A stretch of 64,000 bases of DNA from Paraspadella gotoi (lineage: Eukaryota; Chaetognatha), in assembly GCA_051294375.1 (NCBI GenBank), contig CM119271.1:12949039-13013038 (forward strand). Direction: 5' to 3'. Positions within the stretch are counted from its first letter, which is position 1. Each line of letters begins with the position of its first letter. The notes under the pieces are model-generated. The model did no database searches, had not been told where the DNA came from, and saw nothing but the letters and a program-made list of their open reading frames with translations. The position numbers and the translations under genes are program-made. Positions 22,944 through 34,269 of the stretch are shown one piece after another.

Positions 22944-23020
<77 letters not shown>

Positions 23021-23030
23021 ACAGAGCTAA
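22500..23030 (+). repeat. (GA)n tracts with a tandem duplication of about 195 bp
   Basis: A unit made of a GA tract plus GATGAGTACGCCTTATAGTA, GGAAATTGGTAATG and TCGAAGGAGAAAGTA occurs at about 22629-22755 and again at 22822-22945. The right arm has a single copy (about 40090-40200). Confidence 0.8.
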
Positions 23031-23199
23031 GAAGAGAGACAAAGGATCAATTTTCACAATATTGCAAGATATATTACTTTGAAAATTAATAATAAAGAAC
23101 TTTGCTTTGGTCAAAAGCAAATAAAGCGAATTTAAAAGCAGAGACGTCAATCGCAGAAAGGAAAAAGTTCCGAGAGGTCAACGTCAAGTGGGTCATTCA

Positions 23200-23680
23200 C
23201 TGAAATCGGCGAACGATGGGAACCCGACGCCGAAAAGAGACGGCGACGACGACGACGGATGACGACGACGACGATGAAAAACGAACGAGACGACGATGAA
23301 GAAAACGAATGAACGGCGAACAACTACGGATGAAACGATGACGCACGACGACGACGAATGACGACGACGGACGATGACCGATCGTGAATCTCATCAACGA
23401 CGGACGACGACAATCGATGGGCAAACCCGGTGAACGGAGAGTGAGAGGAGCGGCGATGGGGACCGATAAAGACGACGATGTACGATGACAAGATTTATTG
23501 ATCATAGACAAAAGACTATGACGGATCATGACAGATACTGACGACGGCCCGAGCTGACATTTATATGACGGAATGACAAAGAGGACGAAGAAGACGAATG
23601 ATGACGCACGATCGATGACAAGAACAGAAATAATAACTAGAATGAAGACAAGTCAACGATTGATGACAACGATAAGACTT
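23200..23680 (+). repeat. GAC/ACG-rich triplet region
   Basis: Imperfect GACGAC and GATGAC triplets with short unique words. Its inverted partner is at 39400-39840. The Asp/Thr/Arg or Ser/Val translations are repeat artefacts. Confidence 0.8.
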
Positions 23681-23775
23681 TAATGACAATGAGGAACGAC
23701 ATCCTCCTTTGCCTGAAGTTTGAGATCTTTTTATGGGAAAGGACGAATGAGTTTTACGAAGGCGAATTAAGCGAT

Positions 23776-23830
23776 CTCTCTCGCTCTCTCCTCTCTCTCT
23801 CTCTCACTCTCCTCTCTCTCTCTCTCTCTC

Positions 23831-23875
<45 letters not shown>

Positions 23876-23946
23876 GTATATTATTCTTATCACGGGTCGT
23901 GAGCTTAAGGTAAATTCGTGCAAGAATTAAGGATCGACTCTTCTCA

Positions 23947-23993
<47 letters not shown>

Positions 23994-24270
23994 TCTCTCT
24001 GTCCTTTAGCTTTGTCTACCCGTTGGATCTCCCTTACATTCTTTGGTTTGCTTCTTATTCGCGCTTTCCTTCTTCCTCTTCTCTTGATCAGTATATTTTC
24101 CCTCCTCCTCCTTTTCTCTCTCTCCTTCCTCTTTCCCTCCTCCCCTTCTCCCTCTCACTCACTCCTCCCACTCTATTCTTCAAGGGAATTTCAGCTTCGT
24201 TGACCCAAAAGCTTTCAAAGGTCACAGTCGTCGTCGTCGTCGTGTCCGTCGTCGTCGTCGAGTCGTCGTC
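23776..24270 (+). repeat. (CT)n tracts and (CGT)n near a unique island
   Basis: (CT)n at 23776-23872 and 23950-24000, then CTCCTC-rich DNA and CGT triplets at 24226-24262. The island at 23873-23945 is mirrored at 47680-47745 but falls inside the gap of the right arm at 39017-39249. Confidence 0.8.
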
Positions 24271-24472
24271 TTTTTCGAAAATCAATGGACTTTCGAGACA
24301 AAAGAGAAATTATTTTTGCTAAAAAAAAGAATTTTACCATACGAAAATTAAGAAGAAATATTACTTAATGTTAAATTTTTGAAATGAAACTAAAAATAAA
24401 CTACTGCACAACATTTATTTAATTATTAAACTTATGAGATACGAATATGATGTATATTGGTTTTTAATAGAT

Positions 24473-24535
24473 TGAATGAATGAATGAATGAATGAATGAA
24501 ATGATGAATGAATAAATGAATAAAATAAACCAAAC
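24473..24535 (+). repeat. (GAAT)n tract, left arm
   Basis: GAATGAATG repeats. The partner CATT tract is at 38440-38536 and is interrupted there by 21 N at 38475-38495. Confidence 0.9.
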
Positions 24536-24612
24536 GTTATGTTCAAATTTGGAAGATAAAAGTTTAATAGTTAAAATTATTTTCTCGTTGCGGGCCAGTT
24601 CTGTTACTATTT

Positions 24613-24712
24613 TAAAGGCCCTCTTGAGGGCCCCTTCAAGGCAGCTTAATGCCTCTACAAGGCCTCTTGAGGGGCGTCTTAAAGGCCTCTGAAAGGCCTT
24701 AACAATACCTTG
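24613..24712 (+). repeat. 11-bp GGCC minisatellite, left arm
   Basis: Eight to nine units of 11 bp with consensus TAAAGGCCTCT, for example TAATGCCTCT, ACAAGGCCTCT and GAAAGGCCTTA. The inverted copy is at 38267-38355, where the period is better kept. Confidence 0.8.
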
Positions 24713-24816
24713 GCCAGGAATCTACGATCTTCTCGCCGCCGGTCGTCAGATTTTACGATTGGAATCTCGATTGGAACGATAAACTCGTCGGCGGCGTCAA
24801 ACACGTGGAATCAAGA

Positions 24817-24852
24817 GTGAGAGAGAAAGAGAGAGAGGGAGAGAGAGATGAG

Positions 24853-24902
<50 letters not shown>

Positions 24903-25007
24903 AAGAAAGAGAGAGAGAGAGAGAAGAGAAGAGAAAGAGAGAGAGAAGAGAGAGAGGCTGGAGAAGAGAGAAACTCCATTTGGAATAAATGAGAGATGGA
25001 GAAGGAG

Positions 25008-25042
<35 letters not shown>

Positions 25043-25045
25043 GAG

Positions 25046-25076
<31 letters not shown>

Positions 25077-25210
25077 TAGAGAAGAGAGAGATAAAATAAC
25101 TGGTGGTAAAAATGCAAATTCTTTCTTGTCCGCCCCGTTGAAAAACGCAAGAAAAGAAAATCAAAGAAGAGAGAGAGTGGAGAGACGAGAGAGAGAAAGA
25201 GAGAGAGAAG

Positions 25211-25257
<47 letters not shown>

Positions 25258-25280
25258 AGAGGAGAGAGACATTTTTACAA
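24817..25280 (+). repeat. (GA)n block with a (TA)n insert
   Basis: GA-rich tracts at 24817-24960, 25040-25090 and 25165-25270 with (TA)n at 25008-25040. The counterpart in the right arm is replaced by the 3.9-kb segment 34270-38150. Confidence 0.85.
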
Positions 25281-25389
25281 GTTTTCCCTCGAATATTTTG
25301 GGCGACTTTAAAACGTCGAGAAGAGAAAAAAAGGAGGAGGGAAAAAATGACGAGAAAAATTGAAGGAAAAACAAAACTGAGATGTCGAC

Positions 25390-25720
25390 CAAGGGAGATG
25401 AAAAAAGGGAGATGGCGAATGGGAGAATGGCAAAAGAGAGATGGCAAAATGGGATATAGTGACACGAGCTGGCGAAGGGAGATACGCCAAAATGGTTATG
25501 CGAAAGGATATGGCAAAAAGAGAGATGGCGAAATGGATTATGGTATCACCGAGATGGCGAAAGGGACACATGTCAAAGTAAGATGGCGAAATGGAATGGT
25601 GACAACAGAGATGTCGAAAGGGAGGTGGCAAAAGGGAAATGGCGAATGGATAATGGGTAAAAGAGGATGGCGAAACGGAAATGGTGACAACAGAGGTGGC
25701 GAAAATGGAGATGGTATCTT
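25390..25720 (-). repeat. 14-bp minisatellite, left arm
   Basis: Units read RAAAGGGAGATGGC on this strand, with variants (GAAATGGATATGGT, TGTCAAAGTAAGAT). Indels upset the period. The cleaner inverted copy lies at 33870-34205. Confidence 0.75.
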
Positions 25721-26082
25721 AAAATTATTTTTTATTTTTGTTTGAAACATTTTTTTTAACAAATTTGTGGCGAAAAGCAAATAAAGCCTAATTTTTTTTT
25801 TTTCTCTGACTTTTGTCCATCTCTCTACAAGATTATTACCATAGCAGGACCTTTCAATCATCAAATAAATCTTTCAAACAAGACGCTCTCTAATATTTGA
25901 GTTTATACAGTCCCAGAGTGGTACCATGGCTCCATGATCAATCAATCTTAAACTGGTTTTAGTTAAATAATTGAATTCATTTCCTATTCAGTACAAACGT
26001 TTTAAAAAAAGGGAAAGGAGAGATTTTTTATTGAAAGAAAAAACGAGAGCATTGATTTTATCAAGAAGACGAAAAGAGAGGA

Positions 26083-26085
<3 letters not shown>

Positions 26086-26164
<79 letters not shown>

Positions 26165-26277
26165 GAGAGAGTGAGAGAGTAAGAGAGAGAGGAGAAAAAA
26201 GGGCGCTAAGTCGATGCGAAAGTAATAAATAATAAATAGAACGAATAAATGAATGACGGACTTGAAGAATTCTTGAG

Positions 26278-26355
<78 letters not shown>
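26086..26355 (+). repeat. (GA)n tracts
   Basis: GA dinucleotides at 26086-26170 and 26275-26355, separated by a short unique island. The right arm has 279 N at the matching place. Confidence 0.9.
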
Positions 26356-26359
<4 letters not shown>

Positions 26360-26397
26360 GAAGAACCGCATAACGTTCTTTTCGAAAAGACAGATAT

Positions 26398-26570
26398 AAA
26401 TGGCAATTATGATAAATGGCATCGGTGGCAATTAATGATATAATGGCATCGGTTGGCAAATTAATGATAAATGGAATCGGTGGCAACTATGATAAATGGC
26501 ATGGTGCAAGCTATATAATGGCAATCGGTGGCAACTATGAAATAAATGGATCGGTGGAAATTAATATTGA
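26398..26570 (+). repeat. 25-bp minisatellite, left arm
   Basis: About six to seven units with the words ATAAATGGCATCGGTGGCAA and TTATG. Inverted copies are at 33125-33274. Confidence 0.8.
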
Positions 26571-27177
26571 TGTGAAGTTGCAATTTGCCAAGGAGAGGCA
26601 AGCAGGGAAGGAGTGGCAAGATGGCGGAGAATAAAAGAATGAGAAATATGGCAAACGAGAGTTTGAGAACGATATAATCGATATGGCAAAGGAAACGGCA
26701 AAGCCGAGATGTCAATGGAGAAAGCAATTGGGGAAATGGGTTTGGCAATGGAGATAACTATCGGATAGCTATCTAAATGGCAAACGCGGCGGCGTTTAAA
26801 AGTTAAATTGTCTGCTTCTTTCTTCTCTTTTTTCCGCGCATGGCGTCCTTCTTATTGAGCTTCGCTTTGAGCGTTAAAGATTTAAGAAATCCCAGGAAGA
26901 CACAAAAAAAATATTTTGGAAGCGAATTTTATGAAACAAGTTGAGCAAAACAATGTCGGATCTGCCTACGATATTAAGCGGTAATCCAGCTAATCAGAAG
27001 ATAATTACGCACTCGTATTAGCCCAGTATCTTTCAACAGTTATGAGTGATCCCTAACTGATCATAACTGATGAAGATCGTAACGTGTATACCAAAATTCC
27101 AATTCGCTCGTACATCGAGGATTACGACGATAATGAGTTAAACGGTATCTTTAGCACGCGGATTCGGCATATTTTTT

Positions 27178-27312
27178 TAAATTATTATCTTTTTTCAACT
27201 TGCATCATTTTTTTAAACTTGTATCATTTTTTCCACTTGCATAATTTTTTCAACTTGCATACATTTTTTTACTTGCAAATCATTTTTTTCAAATTGAAAT
27301 CATTTTTTAAAT
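27178..27312 (+). repeat. 18-bp minisatellite, left arm
   Basis: Seven to eight units of AACTTGCATCATTTTTTC. The inverted partner is at 32478-32632, with about eight units. Confidence 0.8.
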
Positions 27313-27534
27313 TTATTAATTAATAAACATTTAATGAGTAAGCATAATATAATAAAATTCAAGTATGTGACTTAACGTTTTTTCATTTAAACTCATTTCC
27401 ACTTGCACGATTCCATCGAACTTTTTATTTAGCTCAAATCACGACTACTTTCCTTACTCACAAACAAAATTAATTCCAAATCCCACCATCCATCTCGAGT
27501 AATTGGGAGTTTTTTGGTAAAGGGTGGAATGGAC

Positions 27535-27870
27535 GGAAACGGACGGACCAACAGACAGAGGAGACAGACAGACAGACGGATAGGGACGGACGGATGGACA
27601 TTTTTTTGCAAATTTAATACAATTTATCATTAATTGATGTTCTGAACATGATTAGTGAATGCCCGAAAGATTGAGAGGGCGAACCGACGGACCGACAAAG
27701 TATATAGGCGGGATCCTGCTGATAAGCTGATAAAAATTGAAAGCATAAAGAAACATAAAAGAACAGGGAGGGATAAGGGAAACGTTGTGACTGCCTTGAT
27801 GGACGAGAAAGAGAGAGAGAGGAGAGAGAGAGAAGAGAGAGAGAGAGAGAGGAGGAGAGAGAGAGAGAAA
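27535..27870 (+). repeat. GGAC/CAGA tetranucleotides and (GA)n
   Basis: GGACGGAC and CAGACAGA runs at 27535-27600, a unique island, then (GA)n at 27806-27870. All are mirrored at 31926-32264. Confidence 0.8.
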
Positions 27871-28236
27871 GGGATTTAGAAGAAAGTTTTTTTTCCTTTT
27901 TGAGAGAAAAAGACCAAAATTGAACGTTTTTTTTTTCAAAAAATATAAAGATGAATATTATTTTAGTATAAGACTAAAATAGTAAATAGTATAAAGACTA
28001 AAATTTAGTATAAAGAGCTAATAAATGAACAATTTTTATTTCTGAGAAATTAAGTGAAACATGAAACTGAAACTGAAACAGAAACTTTCCTTTGAATTTA
28101 TACTGATATTATTTGATAAAGAAGCACGTGAAACAAACGAAACTATGAAAAGAGGTTATGATCGAAATGCTGGAAACCTTAAAACCGCCATAGCCTGTCC
28201 AGTCAAAGGCAAGATCGCTTTAGGTCATTGAATGGA

Positions 28237-28350
28237 ATTAATGAATGAATGAATGAATGAATGAATGAATGGGATGAATGGATAAATGAATGGATTAATG
28301 AATTGAATGAATGAATAAATGATGAATGAATGAATTGAATGAATGGAATG
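28237..28350 (+). repeat. (GAAT)n tract
   Basis: GAATGAATG repeat with single-base interruptions. The inverted partner is at 31462-31563. Confidence 0.9.
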
Positions 28351-28389
28351 TGCAAAAAAACTCTAAAGAAAATTTCATTAGCGAAGCTA

Positions 28390-29060
28390 AAAATGTTTCC
28401 TGATTCTACTACTTTTTTTTAGGTAAAAAAAAAAAGAGAAAAACCCATTCCCTCCCCCAAAAATGGCTAAAAATAGAATTTCGCCCTTTTTGAAAAAAAA
28501 AAGTAAAAAGTAAAGACACGTCATGGAAATTTTTAAATGATTTCAAAAGAGAAAGAGGGAGGGGGAAAATGCCGGAAGCTTTTCTTTTTCCAAAAAAAAA
28601 GAAGTTAAACCATTCAGCGATAATCTTAACTTTTTTTTATGTAAAGATAGGATGAAGATGACTGCACGGAGACTACCGGACGTTAAAAACAGGTTTTAAT
28701 GATTAACTTTTATAGTTTTTATACCTATGAATTTGTATATATCATGGTCTTATAAAATGGTACACCGATATTAAAATATCATTTAATATCAATAAGCTAG
28801 GCGAACATGCTTTCCTAACTTTTGACAGGCGCCGCGATCCCTCTTACGAAAATAGTAATTAGGTTTTAATCGAGGATTTCTTACTCAGATTAGTCTGTGA
28901 ACTCCCAGAACACCTGGCTTGCCAAAATACTACTTATTTATAAATCTATATAGGTACTATTTTCAATACGGTCAAATACAATACATATTTCTTAACTTTT
29001 ATCTAACATTGAGAAACTTTATTCATTTTTAATAAGTATTATAATGAGTGATAAAAGATT
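28390..29060. other. Unique part of the left arm
   Basis: A-rich and complex sequence with no gene signal. The interval 28790-28930 is the best-conserved unique stretch between arms (GGCGAACATGCTTTCC; GAACTCCCAGAACACCTGGC). Confidence 0.5.
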
Positions 29061-29299
29061 CATTTTCTTCAATTTTCTTTCTTCAATAGAAATAAACAAC
29101 AATTGAGCAATAACAATAAACATTTGAAATAAAATAAAACAGGGAAAGAGACACCCTTCTTCATTTTTAATGGATCCCATAAAGGAGCGCGACAGAGAGA
29201 GAGAGAGAGACAGAGTGAGGAAGAGAGAGAGAAAGAATTTTTAAAGCAGAGAATAAAAAGCAAGAAAGGAGGAAAATAGAGAAGAACAAGGAGAGAGAG

Positions 29300-29761
29300 A
29301 AGAGAGAGACGAGAGATAAGAATAGAAATCAGAAATAGACAAATAGAATGATTACAACTTGAACCCTGGACAGTATGAGTACGTCTAATGGGTCCTTTTG
29401 TCTAATAATGCTGAAGGGTCCAATACTAAAAACACAGAATTCTTTATAGTACACAATATTAGGCAGGACTGTGTCCTTTTTTTCTAAAGAACCTTGGCAA
29501 TAAACAAATACACATCTTCATGTAGTTAAAATTTGTAAGTTTTCTACTGTCTATTCGACCGCATTCAACTCCAGAACTGGCCGATTGGCCATCGTTCAGA
29601 AGCAGAGGGCCTGTTGGCTGTCTCCAGGGCCGGAGGCAATGACGGCCAGTCCTTTCCCTGGAAGGATTCACGAAGTGGCTGGTTCCTCACTGAAGGTCCA
29701 GAGAGATTAGAGAGAGAAAGGAGAGAGAGAAGAGAGAGAGAGGAGGAGAGAAGAGAAGAGC

Positions 29762-29799
<38 letters not shown>

Positions 29800-29800
29800 T
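29300..29800. other. Insert present only in the left arm
   Basis: Between two GA tracts lies about 400 bases of complex sequence (29340-29700) with no partner in the right arm, where a single (CT)n (30497-30575) bridges the same flanks. No gene was recognised. Confidence 0.55.
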
Positions 29801-29880
29801 CAATTCGGATAGGATTTAATCCGCCGCCTCGAGCGGGAATATAGTTTTAGAAATGGGCTGAAGCGCTGTTTTTAAATAGT

Positions 29881-30140
29881 TTTATTTTTATCCAATTGAG
29901 TGTAGTGATCAGGTGCATACGACAGTATGTCGTGATACATTGCTTCAAAGAGCATTCGTCTAGACGGAATGATATGACTTGCTGAATATCTTATGTATAT
30001 ATAGAGTGTGCTCTCGTGTTCCTTTATTCAATTCAGGACACACACTAACGCTCGTGGAATTGAAAAAAAAATATTTAAATTAATTATTTTTTTGTTTCAA
30101 TAATGAGAGAGAGAAAAGGAGAGAGAGAAAGAGAGGAGAG

Positions 30141-30171
<31 letters not shown>

Positions 30172-30176
30172 GAGAG

Positions 30177-30220
<44 letters not shown>

Positions 30221-30414
30221 ACAAAGTAAAAGACAAAAGACAAAGAAGAAATAATAAATAAGGAATGTTCTCTCAGCTGATGTAAGGAAGAGCGAGCGAA
30301 GAGAGAGAGAGGAGAAGAGAAGGAGAGAGAGAGAAGAGAGAGAAGGAGAGAGAGGCAGAAGAGAGAGGAAATAAATGTTAGAAAAAAGAATAGTTGCATA
30401 AATAATTGATAAAA
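29881..30414. other. Spacer at the palindrome centre
   Basis: About 530 bases separate the arms. There is a unique segment at 29890-30100, with TATGTATATATAGAGTG near 29994, then imperfect (GA)n at 30105-30222 and 30300-30370. No coding signal. Confidence 0.65.
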
Positions 30415-30491
30415 TAACTTTTAAAAACAGACGCTCAGCCCATTTCTATAAACTATATTCCCGCTCGGCGGAATTTAAATCTCTATCCGAA

Positions 30492-30576
<85 letters not shown>

Positions 30577-31920
30577 TGTTCTTCTTCTATTTCCTCCTTT
30601 CTTGCCTTTTTATTCTCTGCTTTAAAAAATTTCTTTCTCTCTCTCTCTCACTCTGTCTCTCTCTCTCTCTCTGTCGCGCTCCTTTATGGATCCATAAAAA
30701 ATGAAGAAGGGTGTCTCTTTCCCTGTTTTATTTTATTTCAATTGTTTATTGTTTATTGCTCAATTGTTGTTTATTTCTATTGAAGAGAAAATGAAGAAAA
30801 TGATATCTTTTATCACTGATTATAATACTTGATTAAAAAATGAATAAAGTTTCTCAATGTTAGATAAAGTAAGAAATATGTATTGTATACCGTTATTGAA
30901 AAGTACCTATATAGATTTTATAAATAAGTAGGTATTGGCAAGCCAGGTGTTCTGGGAGTTCACAGACTAATCTGAGTAAGAATCCTGATTAAAAGCCTAT
31001 TACTATTTTGTAAGAGGGATCGCGGCCTGTCAAAAGTTGGAAAGCATGTTCGCTAGCTTATTGATTATTAAATGGATATTTTAATTATCGGTTGTACCCA
31101 TTTTATAAGAACCATGATATATACAAATTCATAGTTATAAAACTATAAAAGTATCATTAAAACCTGTTTAAAGTCGCAGAACGCATCTTTCAAAAAAAAA
31201 AATCCTTTTAACTTCTTTTTTTTTTGGAAGAAAGCTTCCGGCATTTTCCCCCTCCCTCTTTTCTCTTTTGAAATCATTTAAAATTTCATGACGTGTCTTT
31301 ACTTTTTTACTTTTTTTTTCAAAAGGGCGAAAAATTCTATTTTTAGCCATTTTTTGGGGGGGAATGGTTTTTCTCTTTTTTTTTACCTAAAAAAAGTAGA
31401 ATCAGGAACATTTTTAGCTTCGCTAATGAAATTTTCTTTTTAGAGGTTTTTTGCACTTTCCATTCATTCATTCATTCATTCATTCATTCATTCATTCATT
31501 AATCCATTCATTTATCCATTCATCCATTCATTCATTCATTCATTCATTCATTCATTAATCCATTCAATGACTAAGCGATCTTGCCTTTGACTTTGGACAG
31601 GCTATGGCGGTTTAAGGTTTTCCAGCATTCGATCATAACTCTTTCATAGTTTCGTTTGTTCACGTGGCTTCTTTATCAATATAATATCAGTATAATATTT
31701 CAAAGAAAGTTTCAGTTTCAGTTTCAGTTTCAGTTTCACTTAATTCTCAGAAATAAAATTGTTCAATTTATTAGTCTTTATACTAAATTTTAGTCTTTAT
31801 ACTATTATACTATTATTAGTCTTTATACTAAATAATATTCATTTTATATTTTTTTGAAAAAAAAACGTTCAATTTTGAGTCATTTTCTCTCAAAAAGGAA
31901 AAAAAAGACTTTTCTTTCTA

Positions 31921-31984
<64 letters not shown>

Positions 31985-33274
31985 TCCATCAAGGCGTCAC
32001 CACGTTTCCCTTATCCCTCCCTGTTTTCTTTTTATGTTTCGTTTTATGCTTTCAATGTTTTATCAGCTTATCAGCAGATCCCGACTCTATAATTCACTTT
32101 GTCGGTCCGTCGGTTCGCCCTCTCAATCTTTTCGGGCATTCACTTAAATCATGTCAGAACATCTAATTATGATAAATTGTATAAATTATGCAAAAATGTC
32201 CATCCGTCCGTCCATCCGTCTGTCTGTCTGTCTCTCTGTCTGTTGGTCCGTCCGTCCGTCCATCCCCCCTTACCAAAAAACTCCAATTACTCGAGATTGG
32301 ATGGTTGGATTGGAATTAAATTTTGTTTGTGAGTAGGAAAGTGTGTGATTGAGCTAAATAAAAAGTTTCGATGGAATCGTGCAAGTGGAAATGAGTTTAA
32401 ATGAAAAAAACGTAAGTCACATTTACTTGAATTTTTATTATTTATGCTTACTCATAAATGTTTTAATTAATTAATTAAATTTAAAAAATGATTCAATTTG
32501 AAAAAATGATGCAAGTAAAAAAAATGATGCAAGTTGAAAAAATTATGCAAGTTGGAAAAATGATACAAGTTAAAAAAATGATGCAAGTTGAAAAAAGAAT
32601 AATAATTTAAAAAAATATTGCAAGCGATTAACATGTATTGGTGCAGCAATTGGTTTGGTATGATACGATCTGTTATGATCAGTTAGGATCACGAATTGAA
32701 AGAATTACCGTAATTTATCTTCTGATTAGCTGATTACCGCTTAATTATCGTAGGCAGATCCGACATTGTTTGCTCAAACTTGTTTCATAAAATTTCGCTT
32801 CCAAATATATTTTTTTTGTGTCTCTTCTGGATTTTCTTAAAATCTTTAACGCTCAAGCGAAGCTCAAGAAGACGGCGCATGCGCGGAAAAAAGAGAAGAA
32901 GCAGACAATTTAAACTTTAAACGCCGCCGACGTTGCCATTTAGATAGCTATCTCGATAGCTATCTCCATTGCCAAACCCATTTCCCCAATTGCTTTCTCC
33001 ATTGACATCTCTCTTTGCCGTTTCCTTTGCCATATCGATTATCGTCTCAACTCTCGTTTGCCATTTCTCATCTTTTATCTCGCCATCTTGCCATCTCTTC
33101 CTTGCTTGCCTCTCCTTGCAAATTGCCACCTTCACCATCAATTATAATTGCCACCGATGCCATTTATCATAGTTGCCACCGATGCCATTTATTATAGTTG
33201 CCACCGATGCCATTTATCATAGTTGCCACCGATTCCATTTATCATAATTGCCACCGATGCCATTTATCATAATT

Positions 33275-33553
33275 NNNNNNNNNNNNNNNNNNNNNNNNNN
33301 NNNNNNNNNNNNNNNNNNNNNNNNNNNNNNNNNNNNNNNNNNNNNNNNNNNNNNNNNNNNNNNNNNNNNNNNNNNNNNNNNNNNNNNNNNNNNNNNNNNN
33401 NNNNNNNNNNNNNNNNNNNNNNNNNNNNNNNNNNNNNNNNNNNNNNNNNNNNNNNNNNNNNNNNNNNNNNNNNNNNNNNNNNNNNNNNNNNNNNNNNNNN
33501 NNNNNNNNNNNNNNNNNNNNNNNNNNNNNNNNNNNNNNNNNNNNNNNNNNNNN
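33275..33553. other. Assembly gap (279 N) at the end of the 25-bp array
   Basis: The left arm reads through at 26040-26400: (GA)n, a small island, (GA)n and then the 25-bp array. The missing sequence is therefore probably CT tracts. Confidence 0.95.
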
Positions 33554-33869
33554 TCTCGTTCTTTCAATAAAAAATTCTCTCCTTCCCTTTTTAAACGTTT
33601 TGTACTGATAGGATGAATCAATTAATTTAACTAAACCAGTTTAAGTTGATTGATCATGGAAGCCAGGTACCACTCTGGGACTGTATAAACTCAAATATTA
33701 GAGAGCGTCTTGTTTGAAAGATTGATTGATTGATTGAAAGGGTCCTGCTATGTTAATATCTTGTAAGAGAGATGGAGACCAAAAGTCAGAGAAAAAATTA
33801 GGCTTTTATTTGTTTTCGCCACAAATTTGTTAAAAAAATGTTTCAAACAAAAAAATATAAAACTAATTT

Positions 33870-34205
33870 AAGATACCATCTCCATTTCGCCACCTCTGTG
33901 TCACCATTTCCGTTTCGCCATCTCTCTTTTACCATTTCCATTTCGCCATTTCCCTTTTGCCACCTCCCTTTCGACATCTCTGTGTCACCATTTCCATTTC
34001 GCCATCTTACTTTTGACATGTCCCTTTCGCCATCTCGGTGATACCATATCCATTTCGCCATCTCTCTTTTGCCATATCCCTTTCGCATAACCATTTTGCT
34101 ATCTCCCTTTCGCCAGCTCTGTGTCACTATATCCATTTTGCCATCTCTCTTTTGCCATCTCCCATTCGCCATCTCCCTTTTGTCATCTCCCTTTCGACAT
34201 CTCAG
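33870..34205 (+). repeat. 14-bp minisatellite, right arm
   Basis: Consensus GCCATCTCCCTTTY, about 24 units, many exactly 14 bp. The period is not a multiple of three, so the Pro/Phe/Ser-rich frames across it are artefacts. Confidence 0.85.
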
Positions 34206-34269
34206 TTTTGTTTTTCCCTTCAATTTTCTCGTCATTTTTCTTCCTCCTCCTTTTTTCTCTTCCAACACA

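Larger units (their letters stand above)
21180..29880 (+). repeat. Left arm of the giant imperfect palindrome
   Basis: This arm reappears as reverse complement at 30415-41580. Anchors: 21200-21300 with 41480-41575; 22440-22510 with 40300-40370; 23160-23240 with 39780-39860; 24600-24790 with 38155-38375; 25390-25720 with 33870-34205; 26400-26570 with 33125-33274; 27440-27940 with 31850-32340; 28800-28930 with 30940-31075; 29840-29880 with 30415-30480. It also holds 29300-29800, which lacks a right-arm counterpart. Confidence 0.85.
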
